DNA from: Rothia mucilaginosa
GTDB lineage: Bacteria > Actinomycetota > Actinomycetes > Actinomycetales > Micrococcaceae
NCBI RefSeq assembly: GCF_001548235.1
Contig: NZ_AP014938.1
Location: 62,001-126,000 of the forward strand
DNA length: 64,000 nucleotides
Direction of reading: 5' to 3'
How positions within the stretch are numbered: position 1 is the first letter of the stretch; each line of letters opens with the position of its first letter. Positions 63,308 through 64,000 of this stretch are shown piece after piece. The notes beneath the pieces are model-generated. The model saw only the letters and a list, made by a program, of their open reading frames with translations, was not told the DNA's origin and searched no databases. The position numbers and the translations under genes were made by a program.

Positions 63308-63769
63308 ATGGGCAACTCGCTACCCGGCGTGGGTGCTATCGCCAAGAACTGGCGTGAAGTCCTCAAGCCTGAAGAATACGCTGTTCTGCGTGAGGGCGGC
63401 ACCGAGCGCGCGTTCACGGGCGAGTATTGGAACACCCACACGGAGGGTGTGTATTCTTGCCGCGCCTGCGGTACGGAGCTGTTCCGTTCCGATCAGAAGT
63501 TCGATTCGCATTGTGGCTGGCCGTCGTTTTTCGCGCCGCTGGCTGAGGACCGTGTGCGTTACCTGGAGGATACGACGTTCGGTATGCGCCGTGTGGAGGT
63601 GCGTTGTGCCGCCTGCGATTCGCATCTGGGTCACGTGTTTGAGGGTGAGGGTTACCCGACTCCCACGGATTTGCGGTATTGCATTAATTCGGTGTGTCTG
63701 ACGCTGACCCCCGCTGGTGAAGCACAGCTTGGCGATACCCCGGTTGACGAGGCGGAATCCGCCGAATAG
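63308..63769 (+). CDS. msrB: Peptide methionine-R-sulfoxide reductase MsrB
   Basis: 153 residues from MGNSLPGVG; the second of two adjacent ATG codons fits the GAAGGAG site better (the first is 63305). Zinc site: CRACG and CAACD pairs. FDSHCGWPSFF and GHVFEGEGYPTPTDLRYCIN are MsrB signatures, with the catalytic Cys in RYCIN. It reduces the R-epimer of methionine sulfoxide, complementing MsrA at 20.8 kb. A short acidic C-terminal extension is present. Weak hairpin CCCGCC/GGCGGG follows the stop. Confidence 0.95.
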   Translation: MGNSLPGVGAIAKNWREVLKPEEYAVLREGGTERAFTGEYWNTHTEGVYSCRACGTELFRSDQKFDSHCGWPSFFAPLAEDRVRYLEDTTFGMRRVEVRCAACDSHLGHVFEGEGYPTPTDLRYCINSVCLTLTPAGEAQLGDTPVDEAESAE

Positions 63770-63844
63770 ACCCCGCCGATGATCCCGGCGGGCACGCCGG
63801 TGAACCCCTTATTGTGAGTCTCTCTAAATTCGAGGCTTTAAGCT

Positions 63845-63870
63845 CGGACGGGTAGAATGGCGTAGTGCCT
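63845..63870 (+). promoter_or_regulatory. Promoter candidate for gene at right edge
   Basis: TAGAAT (63854-63859) resembles a -10 box. A ~120-base GC-rich leader with CCCGGGC inverted repeats separates it from the ATG at 63983. Confidence 0.4.
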
Positions 63871-63982
63871 TCGCGGGCACGCCACCCCGCCCGGGCTCGT
63901 GTTTGCTCGGGCGTACGCCTACCCGGGCATTTGGCGCATCGTATGGCCGCGTCGAACCAGACAGAGGAAAAGGATTGAGTGC

Positions 63983-64000
63983 ATGAGTACCGCAGCTGAA
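63983..64000 (+). CDS. Start of an unidentified gene, cut by window end
   Basis: ATG AGT ACC GCA GCT GAA follows AGGAAAAGGA at suitable spacing. Only six codons are visible, so the product cannot be named. Confidence 0.45.

Overview
The window looks like a chromosomal segment of a high-GC Gram-positive oral or mucosal actinobacterium, most likely Rothia (Micrococcaceae). The reasons are moderately high GC, AAGGA-type ribosome binding sites, TANNNT -10 boxes, a tRNA-Glu without an encoded CCA, Tat-type lipoproteins and LAXTG sortase signals. The genus call is inference from composition and gene content.

Left third (1-19.6 kb): ten tandem paralogues, all on the + strand, encode exported or membrane-anchored proteins ending in S-layer-homology (SLH) domains. 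Six of them (7.6-19.6 kb) are separate units built to one plan: an inverted repeat TCAAG-N5-CTTGA, a promoter with a TANNNT -10 box, a conserved leader of roughly 120-150 nt, the gene and, for five of the six, a terminator with a CCCCGTG/CACGGGG stem. Their ectodomains are shuffled from two module types. An eleventh SLH protein, Tat-exported, lies at 35.8-36.9 kb.

19.7-28.9 kb: nif3-like and msrA genes, then eight paralogous lipoproteins with a twin arginine and a lipobox; six share the processed N-terminus CASDIRPL. A second cluster of four such lipoproteins and one secreted protein lies at 58.1-62.5 kb, with AT-rich 3' halves. Housekeeping genes at the right end are ybaK-type deacylase and msrB. 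Between the lipoproteins and the CRISPR region are a tRNA-Glu with a partial duplicate, two sortase-anchored beta-propeller proteins and a pnuC-like transporter.

38.3-56.1 kb: a complete type I-G (formerly I-U) CRISPR-Cas locus, all on the - strand. The interference operon is csb1-csb2-cas3-csb3 and the adaptation operon is cas4/cas1 fusion-cas2. Array 1 has about 12 repeats. Array 2 spans 6.1 kb with about 85 repeats. The two leaders are homologous and lie at the high-coordinate ends, so pre-crRNA is made from the - strand and ends with the handle ATTGAGGC. A fossil cas2/leader lies beyond array 1. zapE adjoins the array 2 leader.

The most unusual signals are: (1) five diverged copies of a two-hairpin module inside array 2; (2) a duplicated spacer sharing 25 consecutive bases with zapE of this same window but differing in the seed; (3) compensatory changes in the repeat stem within one array; (4) a three-hairpin small-RNA candidate, laid out like a tracrRNA or single-guide RNA, upstream of csb1.
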